Below are positions 42,594-52,444 of a stretch of DNA of 64,000 nucleotides, in pieces. The notes beneath the pieces were generated by a model that did not search any database, was not told the DNA's origin, and saw nothing but the letters and a program-made list of their open reading frames with translations. Positions within the stretch are counted from its first letter, which is position 1. Each line of letters starts with the position of its first letter. The DNA is taken from assembly GCA_017619655.1 (NCBI GenBank), contig JAFZRV010000001.1:1-64000 (forward strand). The letters are read 5' to 3'. The DNA comes from Bacteroidales bacterium. GTDB lineage: Bacteria > Bacteroidota > Bacteroidia > Bacteroidales > UBA932. Position numbers and translations under genes: made by a program.

Positions 42594-43421
42594 ATGACAC
42601 TCGGAATCGACATCGGAGGTACCAATGTCAGCCTGGGACTCGTTCGTCAGGGCGCCCTCCATCATGCCTTCTCCGCTCCCTCGTTTCCCCTCGAAGCCAG
42701 CCTGGAAGAGACCCTCGAAAGCCTCTCCGCCCATATCCGCCGGATCATCACGCCCGAGACCCGGAAGATCGGCATCGGCGTGCCTTCGGTCGTGGACGTC
42801 AAGGAAGGCATCGTCTATGACACCCAGAACATCCCCTCCTGGAAAGAGGTGCCGTTGAAAGCGTATCTGGAAGAGCGCTTCCGTATCCCCGTCGCGGTCA
42901 ACAACGACGCGAACTGCTATGCGCTGGGCATCTATGCGCAATACCCCGAACACGCGCGTCCCGAACTGCTGGTGGCCATCACCCTGGGCACCGGCGTCGG
43001 CATGGGCATCGTGGAGGAGGGCAGGCTCTTCTGCGGGGTCAACTGCGGCGCGGGCGAGCTCGGCGGCCTGCCGTATAAGGATTCGGTGATCGAGGAGTAT
43101 TGCGGCCGGCACTTCTTCGAGCGGAACGGCTGGGACAGCCGGCAGGCCTCCGCGGCAGCCGAGGCGGGCGACCCCAAGGCCCTGGCGCTCTTCGACGAGC
43201 TGGGCCGCAACCTGGGCGCCCTGCTCTGCGCCGTGCTCTTCGCCTACGATCCGAGCCACATCGCCTTCGGCGGCGGCATCGCCAACAACTACCGCTGGTT
43301 CCGCGGCGCGATGGAAGCATACCTGCGGGAGCATTTCCCGTACAGAAAGGCGCTCGAGCGTCTGAACGTAGACATTTTTACCGACAATAACATTCCGGTC
43401 ATCGGAGCAGCACTCCTATAA
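42594..43421 (+). CDS. ROK-family sugar kinase
   Basis: The 275-residue protein has the ATP motif TLGIDIGGTNVSLGLV, the substrate loop VAVNNDANCYALG and ITLGTGVGMGIV. The ROK zinc-binding cysteine cluster is not obvious; the nearby segment is CGVNCGAGELGGLPY. It probably phosphorylates a hexose or hexosamine released by the GH2 enzyme. It is the first gene of the operon and ends 4 bases before GH2. Confidence 0.92.
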   Translation: MTLGIDIGGTNVSLGLVRQGALHHAFSAPSFPLEASLEETLESLSAHIRRIITPETRKIGIGVPSVVDVKEGIVYDTQNIPSWKEVPLKAYLEERFRIPVAVNNDANCYALGIYAQYPEHARPELLVAITLGTGVGMGIVEEGRLFCGVNCGAGELGGLPYKDSVIEEYCGRHFFERNGWDSRQASAAAEAGDPKALALFDELGRNLGALLCAVLFAYDPSHIAFGGGIANNYRWFRGAMEAYLREHFPYRKALERLNVDIFTDNNIPVIGAALL

Positions 43422-43425
43422 TAAT

Positions 43426-45933
43426 ATGAAAAAGATCTGGCTCATTTTCCTTGCAGCGGCCCTGACGGCTTGCACGCAGGCATCCGTGGAGAATGGAAGC
43501 GTCCTTGCCCTGGGCGAAGGATGGACACTCACCGGCACCATCGGCGAAGATTCGTTCGATGCCGTCGTCCCTTCGACCGTCGCGGGCACGATCTACGCCT
43601 CCGGCTTCTACGGCGACGACCTCTTCGTCGGCCGTAACTATGAAAAGGTCGACAAGACCGTCTTCGATGACGAATGGGTCTATGAGACCGAGTTCACGGC
43701 CAAGCCCGCCAAGGGCCAGCACAGCGAACTGGTCTTCGACGGCCTGAACTATCGTGCGGACATTTTCCTCAACGGGACGCAGATTGCGGCTTCCGACACG
43801 ACCTACGGCGTGTTCATCCGCCGGAGCTACGACGTGGAACAGCTGCTCGCCGGCCGCAACCGGCTGGAAGTCCGGCTTCGCCGGGCGCTGCCCGGTGACC
43901 TGAACATCGGCTTCGTGGACTGGAACCCCCGCCCGCTCGACGAGAGCATGGGTATCGTCCGGCCGGTCAGCCTGCACACGACGGGCGCCGTGTCGATCGA
44001 AGACGTGTTCGTCATTCCCGACCTGAAAGTCCCCCAGTGCGAAGAGGCCGACCTGGAGATCCGCGTCAAGCTCCGCAACAAGGAAGACCACCCGGTGACG
44101 GCGGCGCTGAAGCTGGACCTGCAGGATGCCGGCGCGTTCCAGGCGCAGGCCGAACTGCCCGCGGATGCCGTTACGACCGTGACGCTGACGCCCACGGAGG
44201 CGGCGCAGCTGCACCTCGACCACCCGCGCGTGTGGTGGACCTGGGAGCTGGGTACCCCCGAACTCTATCAGCTGACCGTCGACGTGGAAGCCGACGGCGC
44301 GCTTTCCGATACCCGGAACGTCTGCTTCGGCGTGCGGAAGATCGAGAGCCGGCTCACCGGCAAGAACTACCGCCAGTTTACCCTGAACGGCCGCGACGTC
44401 CTGATCAAGGGCGCCGGCTGGACCGACGACATCTTCCTGCTCGACACGCCGGAATCCCTGGCGCAGCAGGTGCAGTATGTCAAGGACATGAACCTCAATT
44501 GCATCCGCTTCGAGAACATCTGGGGCAAGGACGACACGGTCTATGACCTGTGCGACCGCGAAGGCCTGCTGGCCCTCGTGGGCTGGAGCTGCCAGTGGGA
44601 GTGGGAAGACTACTGCGGCCTGCCCGAGACCCGGGGCTACGGCTGCATCAACGACCCGGTCTCGGAAGACCTGGCCGTCCGCTATTTCCACGACCAGGTG
44701 GTCCGCCTGCACAACCATCCTTCCGTCAGCGCCTGGATGACCGGCAGCGACCGCATCCCGAACCCGGGCCTGGAAGAGCGCTACCTGGAAATCTACCGCC
44801 AGGAAGACTACCGCCCGTACGTCAATTCGGCGAAGAACCTGTTCAGTACGGTCAGCGGCTGGTCCGGAACGAAGATGGAAGGCCCGTACGACTACGTGGC
44901 CCCGGATTACTGGTATTTCGACACGGAGCACGGCGGTGCGTTCGGTTTCAACACGGAAACGGGCATCGGCGCCAACCTCCCGCAGATGGAGTCGCTGCGC
45001 CGGATGATCCCGGGCAACCAGCTCTGGCCGCTGTCGGATGCCTGGAACTACCACTGCACCGCCTCTTCCTCGGTGATGAATACGGTGGACAACCTGGTGG
45101 CGACCGTCACGGCCCAGTACGGCGCGCCGGAGAACCTGGAAGATTTCGTGCGCAAGGCCCATGCGCTGGACTATGCCGGCACCCGCGGCATGTTCGAGGC
45201 GTTCCGCGCCAAGATGCCGGAAGCGACCGGCATCGTGCAGTGGATGCTCAATTCCGCCTGGCCTTCGCTCTACTGGCAGCTGTACGACTGGTACGGCGTG
45301 CCGACCGCCGCGTATTACGGCGTGAAGAAGGCCTGCGAGCCCGAACAGCTGATGTTCAATTACAAGGACCGTCAGGTCTATCTGGTGAACGAATGCATGA
45401 AATGCGGCGACATGACGGCCTATGTGCAGGTCTTCGACGCGGATTCGCGCGTCATCGGCCAGGAATACAAGAGCGTGATGGCCCGCTACCACTCGGTGGT
45501 GCCGGTGTTCGACCTGCGGAAATACGACGGCAAGCCGCACTTCATCGCCCTGATGCTGACCGCTACCGACGGCAGCGTGGTGGCGCATAACTTCTACGCG
45601 GTCGGCGCCGCCGACAACGTGTACGATTTCGACAAGTCCACCTGGTACGATACGCCGGTGCGCAAATGGACGGACCTGCGCTTCGTCTTCGCGAAAGGAC
45701 AGGCCGACGTGGACATGAAGGTCGAGCCCGTGGAAGACGGCTATGCCGTCACCCTGGAGAACCGCTCGGACTTCATCGTTCCCCAGGCCATCGTGAAAGC
45801 CCTGGACCAGGACGGCCAGCTCGCCGTTCCGGCTTTCTGGAGCGACAACTTCTGCCCGCTGCTGCCGGGCGGCAGCGTCACCCTCGTCTGCAAGACGAAA
45901 CAGAAAGACCTGCATTTCGTCCTTGAGCAATAA
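43426..45933 (+). CDS. Glycoside hydrolase family 2, exo-glucosaminidase/mannosidase-like lipoprotein
   Basis: The 835-residue lipoprotein (LTACT, Cys16) has a sugar-binding jelly roll (about 25-180), an Ig-like beta-sandwich (about 185-300) and a TIM barrel (about 300-620). The barrel contains AWMTGSDRIPNPGLEERYLE (residues 436 on) and GFNTETG (Glu511 the likely nucleophile), then further beta-domains. The GSD in place of the usual NE acid/base motif is the pattern of exo-beta-D-glucosaminidases such as CsxA rather than of beta-galactosidases. It may release glucosamine or a related sugar at the cell surface or in the periplasm; the substrate is inferred. Confidence 0.88.
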   Translation: MKKIWLIFLAAALTACTQASVENGSVLALGEGWTLTGTIGEDSFDAVVPSTVAGTIYASGFYGDDLFVGRNYEKVDKTVFDDEWVYETEFTAKPAKGQHSELVFDGLNYRADIFLNGTQIAASDTTYGVFIRRSYDVEQLLAGRNRLEVRLRRALPGDLNIGFVDWNPRPLDESMGIVRPVSLHTTGAVSIEDVFVIPDLKVPQCEEADLEIRVKLRNKEDHPVTAALKLDLQDAGAFQAQAELPADAVTTVTLTPTEAAQLHLDHPRVWWTWELGTPELYQLTVDVEADGALSDTRNVCFGVRKIESRLTGKNYRQFTLNGRDVLIKGAGWTDDIFLLDTPESLAQQVQYVKDMNLNCIRFENIWGKDDTVYDLCDREGLLALVGWSCQWEWEDYCGLPETRGYGCINDPVSEDLAVRYFHDQVVRLHNHPSVSAWMTGSDRIPNPGLEERYLEIYRQEDYRPYVNSAKNLFSTVSGWSGTKMEGPYDYVAPDYWYFDTEHGGAFGFNTETGIGANLPQMESLRRMIPGNQLWPLSDAWNYHCTASSSVMNTVDNLVATVTAQYGAPENLEDFVRKAHALDYAGTRGMFEAFRAKMPEATGIVQWMLNSAWPSLYWQLYDWYGVPTAAYYGVKKACEPEQLMFNYKDRQVYLVNECMKCGDMTAYVQVFDADSRVIGQEYKSVMARYHSVVPVFDLRKYDGKPHFIALMLTATDGSVVAHNFYAVGAADNVYDFDKSTWYDTPVRKWTDLRFVFAKGQADVDMKVEPVEDGYAVTLENRSDFIVPQAIVKALDQDGQLAVPAFWSDNFCPLLPGGSVTLVCKTKQKDLHFVLEQ

Positions 45934-45947
45934 ACAGTTGACAAATC

Positions 45948-47105
45948 ATGAAAAAATTCTTCTTCATAGTATTGGCGGCATGTCTCTGCACCCTGGCCTA
46001 CGCCCAAGTGGACCAGGGCAGAGACTTGTCTAAATACGCCGACGACAAGTTCAGCATCGACGACCAGTACAGCGTGGCCGAACCCTACCAGACGGTGACG
46101 GTCGCGCCCGTCAAGGGCAAACGCATCAAGAACGTCATCGTGATGATCGGCGACGGCATGGGCCTGGAGCAGGTCGGCGTGGGCTGGGTGCTCAACGGCG
46201 GCCATCTCAACCTGGACAACTGCCGCGTGACCGGCCTCTCCCGCACCTACACGGTCGATTCGCTCATTACGGATTCCTGCGCGGGCGGCAGCGCCCTGGG
46301 CACGGGAGTCAAGACCCGCTACGGCTACATGGCTTGCGATCCGGACGGCCGTCCGGTGGCCACCCTGCTGCATGACGCACAGAAGAAAAGCATGAAGACG
46401 GGCGTCGCCGTCACCTGCCGCATCAACGACGCCACCCCCATCGACTTCGTGGGCCACAGCACCGACCGGCACGACGAGGCCGGCATCGCCGCCCAGTACG
46501 TCGACAGCGGCGTGGATTTCCTGACCGGCGGAGGCATCCAGTTCTGGCAGAACCGCGAGGACGGCCGCGACCTGGTGCAGGAGATGAAAGACCGCGGCTA
46601 CACGTTTGTCGACAACCTGGACGACCTGCATCAAGTGAAGGAAGGAAAACTCCTGGGCCTCTTCGCACCCCTGGAGATGGAGCCCGCGCTCGACCGCGGC
46701 CCCGTCCTGGAAGACTGCGCGATGAAGGCCATCGAACTGCTGGACAACCGCAAGGGCTTCTTCCTGATGGTGGAAGGCTCGAGCATCGACGACTGGTGCC
46801 ACCGGCACAAGCTGGGCCACATGGCCGAGGAACTGTTCGACTTCGACCGGACGGTGGGCAAGGTGCTCGAATGGGCGGAGAAAGACGGCCATACCCTCGT
46901 GATCATCACCGCGGACCATGCGACCGGCGGCCTGACGCTGCTGGGCGGCAGCCTCAAGGACCGCACGGCCAAGGTGCATTTTTCGACCAAGGGCCACAAC
47001 GGCATCCTGGTTCCCGTCTTCGCCTACGGCCCGCGCGCCGAAGCGTTTTCGGGCGTTTATGAAAATGCTGAACTGGCTGCCAAAATCCGGCGCCTGATGA
47101 AATGA
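45948..47105 (+). CDS. Alkaline phosphatase, exported
   Basis: The 385-residue protein has a signal peptide (ending LAYAQ). Conserved regions are NVIVMIGDGMGLEQ (metal Asp), TDSCAGGSALGTGVKT (Ser nucleophile, about residue 110), VEGSSIDDWCHRH, IITADHATGGLTLLG and a late metal His (STKGHNGILVPVF). A zinc/magnesium phosphomonoesterase. It sits inside the ROK-GH2-SusCD operon, 14 bases after GH2, which implies a phosphorylated glycan or glycoside substrate. Confidence 0.92.
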   Translation: MKKFFFIVLAACLCTLAYAQVDQGRDLSKYADDKFSIDDQYSVAEPYQTVTVAPVKGKRIKNVIVMIGDGMGLEQVGVGWVLNGGHLNLDNCRVTGLSRTYTVDSLITDSCAGGSALGTGVKTRYGYMACDPDGRPVATLLHDAQKKSMKTGVAVTCRINDATPIDFVGHSTDRHDEAGIAAQYVDSGVDFLTGGGIQFWQNREDGRDLVQEMKDRGYTFVDNLDDLHQVKEGKLLGLFAPLEMEPALDRGPVLEDCAMKAIELLDNRKGFFLMVEGSSIDDWCHRHKLGHMAEELFDFDRTVGKVLEWAEKDGHTLVIITADHATGGLTLLGGSLKDRTAKVHFSTKGHNGILVPVFAYGPRAEAFSGVYENAELAAKIRRLMK

Positions 47106-47136
47106 AATTCATCCACAACACAATAATTCTTGACTT

Positions 47137-50100
47137 ATGAAATGCTTTAAATGTCTTTTGCTTTCGCTGTCGATGCTGATCGCATTGAACGTCAATGCGC
47201 AGAACCTGACGGTGAAAGGAACGATTACGGACGGGAGCAACGGCGACCCGATTCCGTTTGCATCGGTCGTTGTCAAAGGAATGACGATCTGGACCACTTC
47301 CGACGCGGAAGGCAGATACGTCATCGAGACGCCGGCCAACGCTGTCTTTACCGTGTCCTGCCTGGGATACAAAGATGCTGAAGTCGAAGTCAACGGCCGC
47401 GCCGCCATCGACATCACCCTGTACCAGGATCTCGACGTGCTGGACGAGGCCGTCGTCATCGGTTACGGTGTGCAGCAGAAGAAACTCCTCACCGGTTCCA
47501 CCATCCAGGTCAAGGGTGACGAACTGGCGAAACTCAGCACCACTTCCACTCTCGGCGCCCTGCAGAGCCAGAGCCCGGGCGTTTCCATCACCCAGAATTC
47601 CGGCCAGCCGGGCCGCGGCTACAAAGTGAACATCCGCGGTATCGGTACGGTGGGTGATTCGGAGCCGCTGTACGTCATCGACGGTGTGGCCGGCGGTGAC
47701 ATCAACGTGCTGAACCCGAACGATATCGAGTCTGTCGATATCTTGAAGGACGCTGCTTCAGCAGCCATTTACGGTGCCCGCGCCGCGAACGGTGTCGTGC
47801 TGGTGACCACCAAGCAGGGCAAGGAAGGCCGCGTGATCGTTTCCTACGACGGTTACTACGGTGGCCAGTACATTGCCAAGATGCCCGACATGGTCGACGC
47901 ACAGGAATACATGTACCTCTACAACCTCGCCCGCAAGAACTCGGGCGTCAAGGAGGTCGACTTCGCTTCCGTGCTGCCCTCGAACCTCTACCAGTCCATC
48001 ATGAACGGTACCTGGAAAGGCACCAACTGGGTGGAGGAGATGTACAACAAGGGCGCTATGACGCAGAACCACTCCCTGAACGTGGCCGGCGGTACCGCGG
48101 ACCACAAGTTCTCCATGGGTCTTTCCTATACGGGACAGGACGGTATCCTCGGCTGGAACAAGATCGAGCCGATGAACGCCAAGTACCGTCGCTACACCTT
48201 CCGTATCAACACCGACAACGTGGCCATCAAACGGGGCAACCTCGATATCCTCAAGTTCGGCGAGACGCTCAACTTCAGCTACGGCGAGAACAGCGGTATC
48301 GGCGAGGGTGACATCTACGAGAGCTCCCTCCACGACGCCATCGGCGCCACGCCGCTCCTGCCGGTCTACAACACCGACGCACAGGGCAACATCCTCGGTT
48401 TCTACGATGAAGCCGCCCGCGAGGAACACGGCTGGAACTTCTTCAGCGATTCCAAGCACCCGATTGGTCTCGACTACTACAACCGCGGCCGCAACCTGGA
48501 GAAATTCTACGCCCTGCACGCCAGCGTGTTCGCAGAACTCCAGCCGATCAAGAACCTCAAGTTCAAGACCCAGTTCGGTTACCGCATGTCCGGTTCGTCG
48601 ACCCGCAGCTACAAGATGATCTACCATCTGAACGCTTCGCAGTACAACGACAACGACCAGGTGTCTCAGAAGATGAAGCTCAACAGCCGCATCACCTGGG
48701 AGAACACCGCTTCCTACCACTTCACGGTCGCCGACAATCACGTGTTTGACGCAGTGCTCGGTCAGTCCATCGAGAAATGGGGCTTCGGCGAGAGCATTTC
48801 CGCTTCCGCGATGAACAGCATCTTCCCGAACGACTTCACGCGTGCCTGGCTCTCGAACACGAAGCCGAAACTCATCAACCAGATCTCGGCTTCCGGTTCC
48901 CCGTCTTCGCAGGGTGGCCTGGCTTCCTTCTTCGGTCGTATCAACTACAGCTTCCGCGACACCTACCTGCTGTCCGCTACGGTCCGCGCCGATGGTTCCT
49001 CGAACTTCGCCCGCGGTCACCGCTGGGGTGTGTTCCCGTCGGTTTCCGCCGGTTGGGTCATCTCCAACGAGTCCTGGATGGAAGACAGCCGCGGCTGGCT
49101 CGACTTCCTGAAACTGCGTGCCAGCTGGGGCCAGAACGGTAACGCCAGCATCTCCAACTTCCAGTATCTGACCACCATCTCGCTGTCGAGCAGCGCCGGT
49201 TACTATTTCGGCGACAAAGGCACGATGTCGACGGGTGCGAAGCCCGACGTGCTGGCCAACCCGGATGTGAGCTGGGAGACTTCCGAGCAGACCGATATCG
49301 GTATCGACGCCCGCTTCCTGAACTCCAGCCTCGGCTTCACCTTCGACGCCTACATCAAGAACACGAAGAACTGGCTTGTCCAGGCCCCGATCGCTTCGGT
49401 GTACGGCTTCAACTCGCCGTATGTCAACGGTGGTGACGTGCGCAACTCCGGCGTCGAGATGTCCATCGACTATGGCAAGCACACCGGTGCCTTCACCTAT
49501 GGCATCAAGCTGAACGCTGCTTACAACAAGAACAAGGTTACGCGTATCGCCAACGCCGAAGGTATCATCCACGGCGAGGACGACGTGCTCAGCCAGGGTA
49601 CTTCCGAAATGTACCGCGCCCAGGTCGGTTACCCGATCGGTTACTTCTACGGCTACAAGACGGCCGGTGTCTTCCAGAACCAGGCACAGGTCGACGCTAC
49701 CCGCGCCAAATATGACGACGCCAAGCCCGGCGACCTGATCTTCGTCGACGTCAACGGCGACGGCCAGATCACCGACGACGACCGCACGATGATCGGCGAC
49801 CCGCACCCCGACTGGACCACGGGTCTCAACATCTGGATGGCCTGGAAGGGCTTCGACCTGAACATCACGGGTTACGGCGCCTTCGGCCAGCAGATTGCCA
49901 AGTCCTACCGTTCGTTCTTCGACCGTCCGACCGACAGCTACACCCGCGACCTGCTGAACTGCTGGAGCGGCGAAGGCACGTCCAACCGGCTCCCGCTCTG
50001 GACCACCTGCGCCGACCGCAACTGGTCGAACATCTCCGATATCTATATCGAGAACGGCAACTACTTCAAACTGTCCAACATCACGCTCGGCTATGACTTC

Positions 50101-50298
50101 AGCCGTCTGATCAAGGGCAACTGGATCAGCAAGGCCCGTCTCTATATCTCTGCACAGAATCTCCTGACCATCACCAAGTATTCGGGTATGGACCCGGAGA
50201 TCGGCTACGGTTTCGACGAGGACTGGGTGTCCGGCATCGACCTCGGTTATTACCCGAGTGCCCGTACCTTCCTCGTGGGTGTCAACATTCAATTCTAA
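47137..50298 (+). CDS. SusC/RagA-type TonB-linked outer membrane protein
   Basis: The 1053-residue protein has a signal peptide (ending NVNAQ), a carboxypeptidase-D regulatory-like domain (about 23-105), the SusC signature DEAVVIGYGVQQKK at the TonB box, a plug domain (PGVSITQNSGQPGRGYKVNI; LKDAASAAIYGARAANGVVL) and a 22-strand barrel with terminal FLVGVNIQF. It imports the oligosaccharide delivered by SusD. It is 31 bases downstream of the phosphatase and 6 bases upstream of susD. Confidence 0.97.
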   Translation: MKCFKCLLLSLSMLIALNVNAQNLTVKGTITDGSNGDPIPFASVVVKGMTIWTTSDAEGRYVIETPANAVFTVSCLGYKDAEVEVNGRAAIDITLYQDLDVLDEAVVIGYGVQQKKLLTGSTIQVKGDELAKLSTTSTLGALQSQSPGVSITQNSGQPGRGYKVNIRGIGTVGDSEPLYVIDGVAGGDINVLNPNDIESVDILKDAASAAIYGARAANGVVLVTTKQGKEGRVIVSYDGYYGGQYIAKMPDMVDAQEYMYLYNLARKNSGVKEVDFASVLPSNLYQSIMNGTWKGTNWVEEMYNKGAMTQNHSLNVAGGTADHKFSMGLSYTGQDGILGWNKIEPMNAKYRRYTFRINTDNVAIKRGNLDILKFGETLNFSYGENSGIGEGDIYESSLHDAIGATPLLPVYNTDAQGNILGFYDEAAREEHGWNFFSDSKHPIGLDYYNRGRNLEKFYALHASVFAELQPIKNLKFKTQFGYRMSGSSTRSYKMIYHLNASQYNDNDQVSQKMKLNSRITWENTASYHFTVADNHVFDAVLGQSIEKWGFGESISASAMNSIFPNDFTRAWLSNTKPKLINQISASGSPSSQGGLASFFGRINYSFRDTYLLSATVRADGSSNFARGHRWGVFPSVSAGWVISNESWMEDSRGWLDFLKLRASWGQNGNASISNFQYLTTISLSSSAGYYFGDKGTMSTGAKPDVLANPDVSWETSEQTDIGIDARFLNSSLGFTFDAYIKNTKNWLVQAPIASVYGFNSPYVNGGDVRNSGVEMSIDYGKHTGAFTYGIKLNAAYNKNKVTRIANAEGIIHGEDDVLSQGTSEMYRAQVGYPIGYFYGYKTAGVFQNQAQVDATRAKYDDAKPGDLIFVDVNGDGQITDDDRTMIGDPHPDWTTGLNIWMAWKGFDLNITGYGAFGQQIAKSYRSFFDRPTDSYTRDLLNCWSGEGTSNRLPLWTTCADRNWSNISDIYIENGNYFKLSNITLGYDFSRLIKGNWISKARLYISAQNLLTITKYSGMDPEIGYGFDEDWVSGIDLGYYPSARTFLVGVNIQF

Positions 50299-50304
50299 CG
50301 CGTC

Positions 50305-52098
50305 ATGAAAACGATAGTTAAACATATTTCGGTTCTTGTGCTCTTCACCCTGCTGTTCGCAGGCTGCGAGCAATTCCTCGACACGGTGAGCTACACCGAG
50401 AGCAACACCAGTAACTTCCCGGCTTCGGAAACGGACGCCATGCAGCTCGTGACGGGTATCTACAGTGTGCTCAACCAGGCTTCCTACGAGCCCAGCGCCC
50501 ACTCCTTCATCGCCAACCTGACCATGTCCGACGAGTGCTTCGGCGGTGGCGGCCAGGACGACTATGAGATCCAGGCCTACGATCACCTGCTCTATTTCGA
50601 ACCCAATGCCCAGCTGGATTTCTGGACGCCCTACTATGCAGGTATCGTCCGTGCCAACCTGGCCATCGCCAACCTCGACAAAGTGCAGGACGAAGCGATG
50701 CGCAACCAGCTGATGGGTGAGGCTTACTTCCTTCGTTCCTACTTCCTCTTCGACCTGGCACAGCAGTTCGGTGACGTTCCGTTGGTGAAATTCGTTCCGA
50801 ATTCCGTCGACGAGGCATCCGAATATCCGACTCCGGGTACGACCGAGGAAATCTACGGTACGATTGCCGCCGGCCTGAAAGAGGCCATCGCCATCATGCC
50901 GTCCAATACCTGGGACAAATGCATCTCCGGCAAGCGTCACGCCACCAAGTGGGACGCCGAGGCCCTGCTCGCCCGCGTGTACCTGTTCTACACGGGCTTC
51001 TACAGCGACAAGAACGGTGCTAACATCACGACGCTGCCGCTCATCGACCTGGAAACCGGTGAAATCATCAACAGCACGATCGGCAAGGACGAAGTGGTCC
51101 GCGGCCTGGAAGACTGCATCGCGAACTCCGGCCACAAGCTCGTGTCCGACTTCCGCCTGATGTGGCCGTACATGAACTCCGCCACCAAGCCCCAGTACGC
51201 CTATGCCAAAGACATCCCCGGCACCTGGATCACCGACGACGTGAACCCGGAGGAAATGTTCAGCATCTGCTACTCCAACATCGCCGAATCTTCCCGCAAC
51301 CGCAACAAGTTCGATCAGTACCTGGGCGTGCGCAAGCGCTCCAACTACGGGGTGAACGCCTTCCCGTTCAGCCGTGGCTACGGTATGGCTACCGTTAACC
51401 CGTACGTCTGGGAACAGTGGGACAAGGAAGAACCGGGCGACATCCGCAAGATGGCTTCCATCTACAGCGTCGACGTCGAGATGGCGGATCCTTCCAAGTA
51501 TACCTGGGGCAACGACCAGCAGATGGAAGAGACCGGTTTCTGGCAGAAGAAATACCAGGCCTGGGGTTTCATGAACGGCAGCACGTTCTTCTATGAATTC
51601 TCGTCCGTCCCTGAATATGGCGGCGCCGGCACCGACCTCGGCCGTGGCCACTCGCTGCAGAATGTCCAGATCATCCGTTTCGCCGACGTGCTCCTGATGC
51701 ACTCCGAGCTGACTGACGGCAAGGCCATCTACAACGGCAAGAGCGGCATGAACGCCGTGCGCGCCCGCGTCGGCCTGCCCGACAAGGCCTACAGCGTGGA
51801 CGCCCTCCGCATGGAGCGCAAGCACGAGCTCGCCTTCGAAGGCATCCGCTGGAACGACATGCGCCGCTATGGCAAGGCTTACGCCATCAAGGCCCTCGAG
51901 ACCCAGCTGGGACAGCCGATCAAGAACAACAGTGCCGCAACGGTGATGAAAGACCAGAACGCTGGCTACAAGGCCCGCTACGAAGCTACCTGGGGCTTCC
52001 GTCCGTTCCCGCAGTCCGAGATCAGCCTTTCCAACGGCGTGCTGAAGCAGAATGCCGGATGGACGGACGCTTCGGCGCAGTATACGAACTGGAAATAA
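50305..52098 (+). CDS. SusD/RagB-family glycan-binding lipoprotein
   Basis: The 597-residue surface lipoprotein has the lipobox FAGC (Cys22), then EQFLDTVSYTESNTSNFPAS, TPR-like helices (ANLAIANLDKVQDEAMRNQL; GEAYFLRSYFLFDLAQQFGD) and the C-terminal signature ERKHELAFEGIRWNDMRRYG. It captures the glycan and lids the SusC barrel. A terminator hairpin follows. Confidence 0.97.
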   Translation: MKTIVKHISVLVLFTLLFAGCEQFLDTVSYTESNTSNFPASETDAMQLVTGIYSVLNQASYEPSAHSFIANLTMSDECFGGGGQDDYEIQAYDHLLYFEPNAQLDFWTPYYAGIVRANLAIANLDKVQDEAMRNQLMGEAYFLRSYFLFDLAQQFGDVPLVKFVPNSVDEASEYPTPGTTEEIYGTIAAGLKEAIAIMPSNTWDKCISGKRHATKWDAEALLARVYLFYTGFYSDKNGANITTLPLIDLETGEIINSTIGKDEVVRGLEDCIANSGHKLVSDFRLMWPYMNSATKPQYAYAKDIPGTWITDDVNPEEMFSICYSNIAESSRNRNKFDQYLGVRKRSNYGVNAFPFSRGYGMATVNPYVWEQWDKEEPGDIRKMASIYSVDVEMADPSKYTWGNDQQMEETGFWQKKYQAWGFMNGSTFFYEFSSVPEYGGAGTDLGRGHSLQNVQIIRFADVLLMHSELTDGKAIYNGKSGMNAVRARVGLPDKAYSVDALRMERKHELAFEGIRWNDMRRYGKAYAIKALETQLGQPIKNNSAATVMKDQNAGYKARYEATWGFRPFPQSEISLSNGVLKQNAGWTDASAQYTNWK

Positions 52099-52132
52099 GC
52101 TTTTAGGTTATTATAAGGTTATTGTCAGGTGG

Positions 52133-52157
52133 GGGACCGGTCCTTGCGACCGGTCCC
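52133..52157 (+). terminator. Hairpin after susD
   Basis: A perfect 10-bp stem GGGACCGGTC / GACCGGTCCC with loop CTTGC, followed by TTGTGTG. It marks the end of the SusCD operon. Confidence 0.7.
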
Positions 52158-52193
52158 TTGTGTGTCCGGCCGTCGGGAATGCAAAAAAATAAA

Positions 52194-52223
52194 TTTGAAG
52201 TTTGAAATTATTTACTACCTTTG
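52194..52223 (+). promoter_or_regulatory. Promoter of tRNA-Leu
   Basis: TTTG (52194-52197) and TACCTTTG (52216-52223), spaced by 18 bp, lie 16 bases upstream of the tRNA. Confidence 0.7.
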
Positions 52224-52239
52224 CAGTCCCTAACGGTTC

Positions 52240-52323
52240 GCCCGGATGGCGGAATCGGTAGACGCGCTAGTTTCAGGGACTAGTAAACGCAAGTTTGTGC
52301 AGGTTCGAGTCCTGTTCCGGGCA
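52240..52323 (+). tRNA. tRNA-Leu (anticodon CAG)
   Basis: 84 bases with a long variable arm, as in class II tRNAs. Acceptor GCCCGGA/TCCGGGC, anticodon arm CTAGT-TTCAGGG-ACTAG with CAG, T-arm CAGGTTCGAGTCCTG. No encoded CCA is needed to close it. It reads CUG leucine codons, frequent in this GC-rich genome. Confidence 0.97.
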
Positions 52324-52325
52324 CT

Positions 52326-52357
52326 AAAAATAGCATCGCAGACGCGATGCTATTTTT
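52326..52357 (+). terminator. Terminator of tRNA-Leu
   Basis: A perfect 14-bp stem (52326-52339 with 52344-52357, loop AGAC) flanked by A and T tracts. A second hairpin GTGCCC/GGGCAC follows at 52359-52373. Confidence 0.88.
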
Positions 52358-52444
52358 GTGCCCGGAGGGCACAAATTTTCCCTCTTTTTGCATAACTTTG
52401 TAAATTGATCATTCTGTGAAATCACCTAAATCGAAATAGCAATT

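Noticed and set aside
43399..45930. 843-codon open frame antisense to the GH2 gene
   Set aside because: Composition-driven shadow of a gene with clear catalytic motifs.
47758..51825. 1355-codon open frame antisense to SusC and SusD
   Set aside because: It spans two clear genes and their boundary, and has the same biased composition as other antisense frames in this GC-rich DNA.
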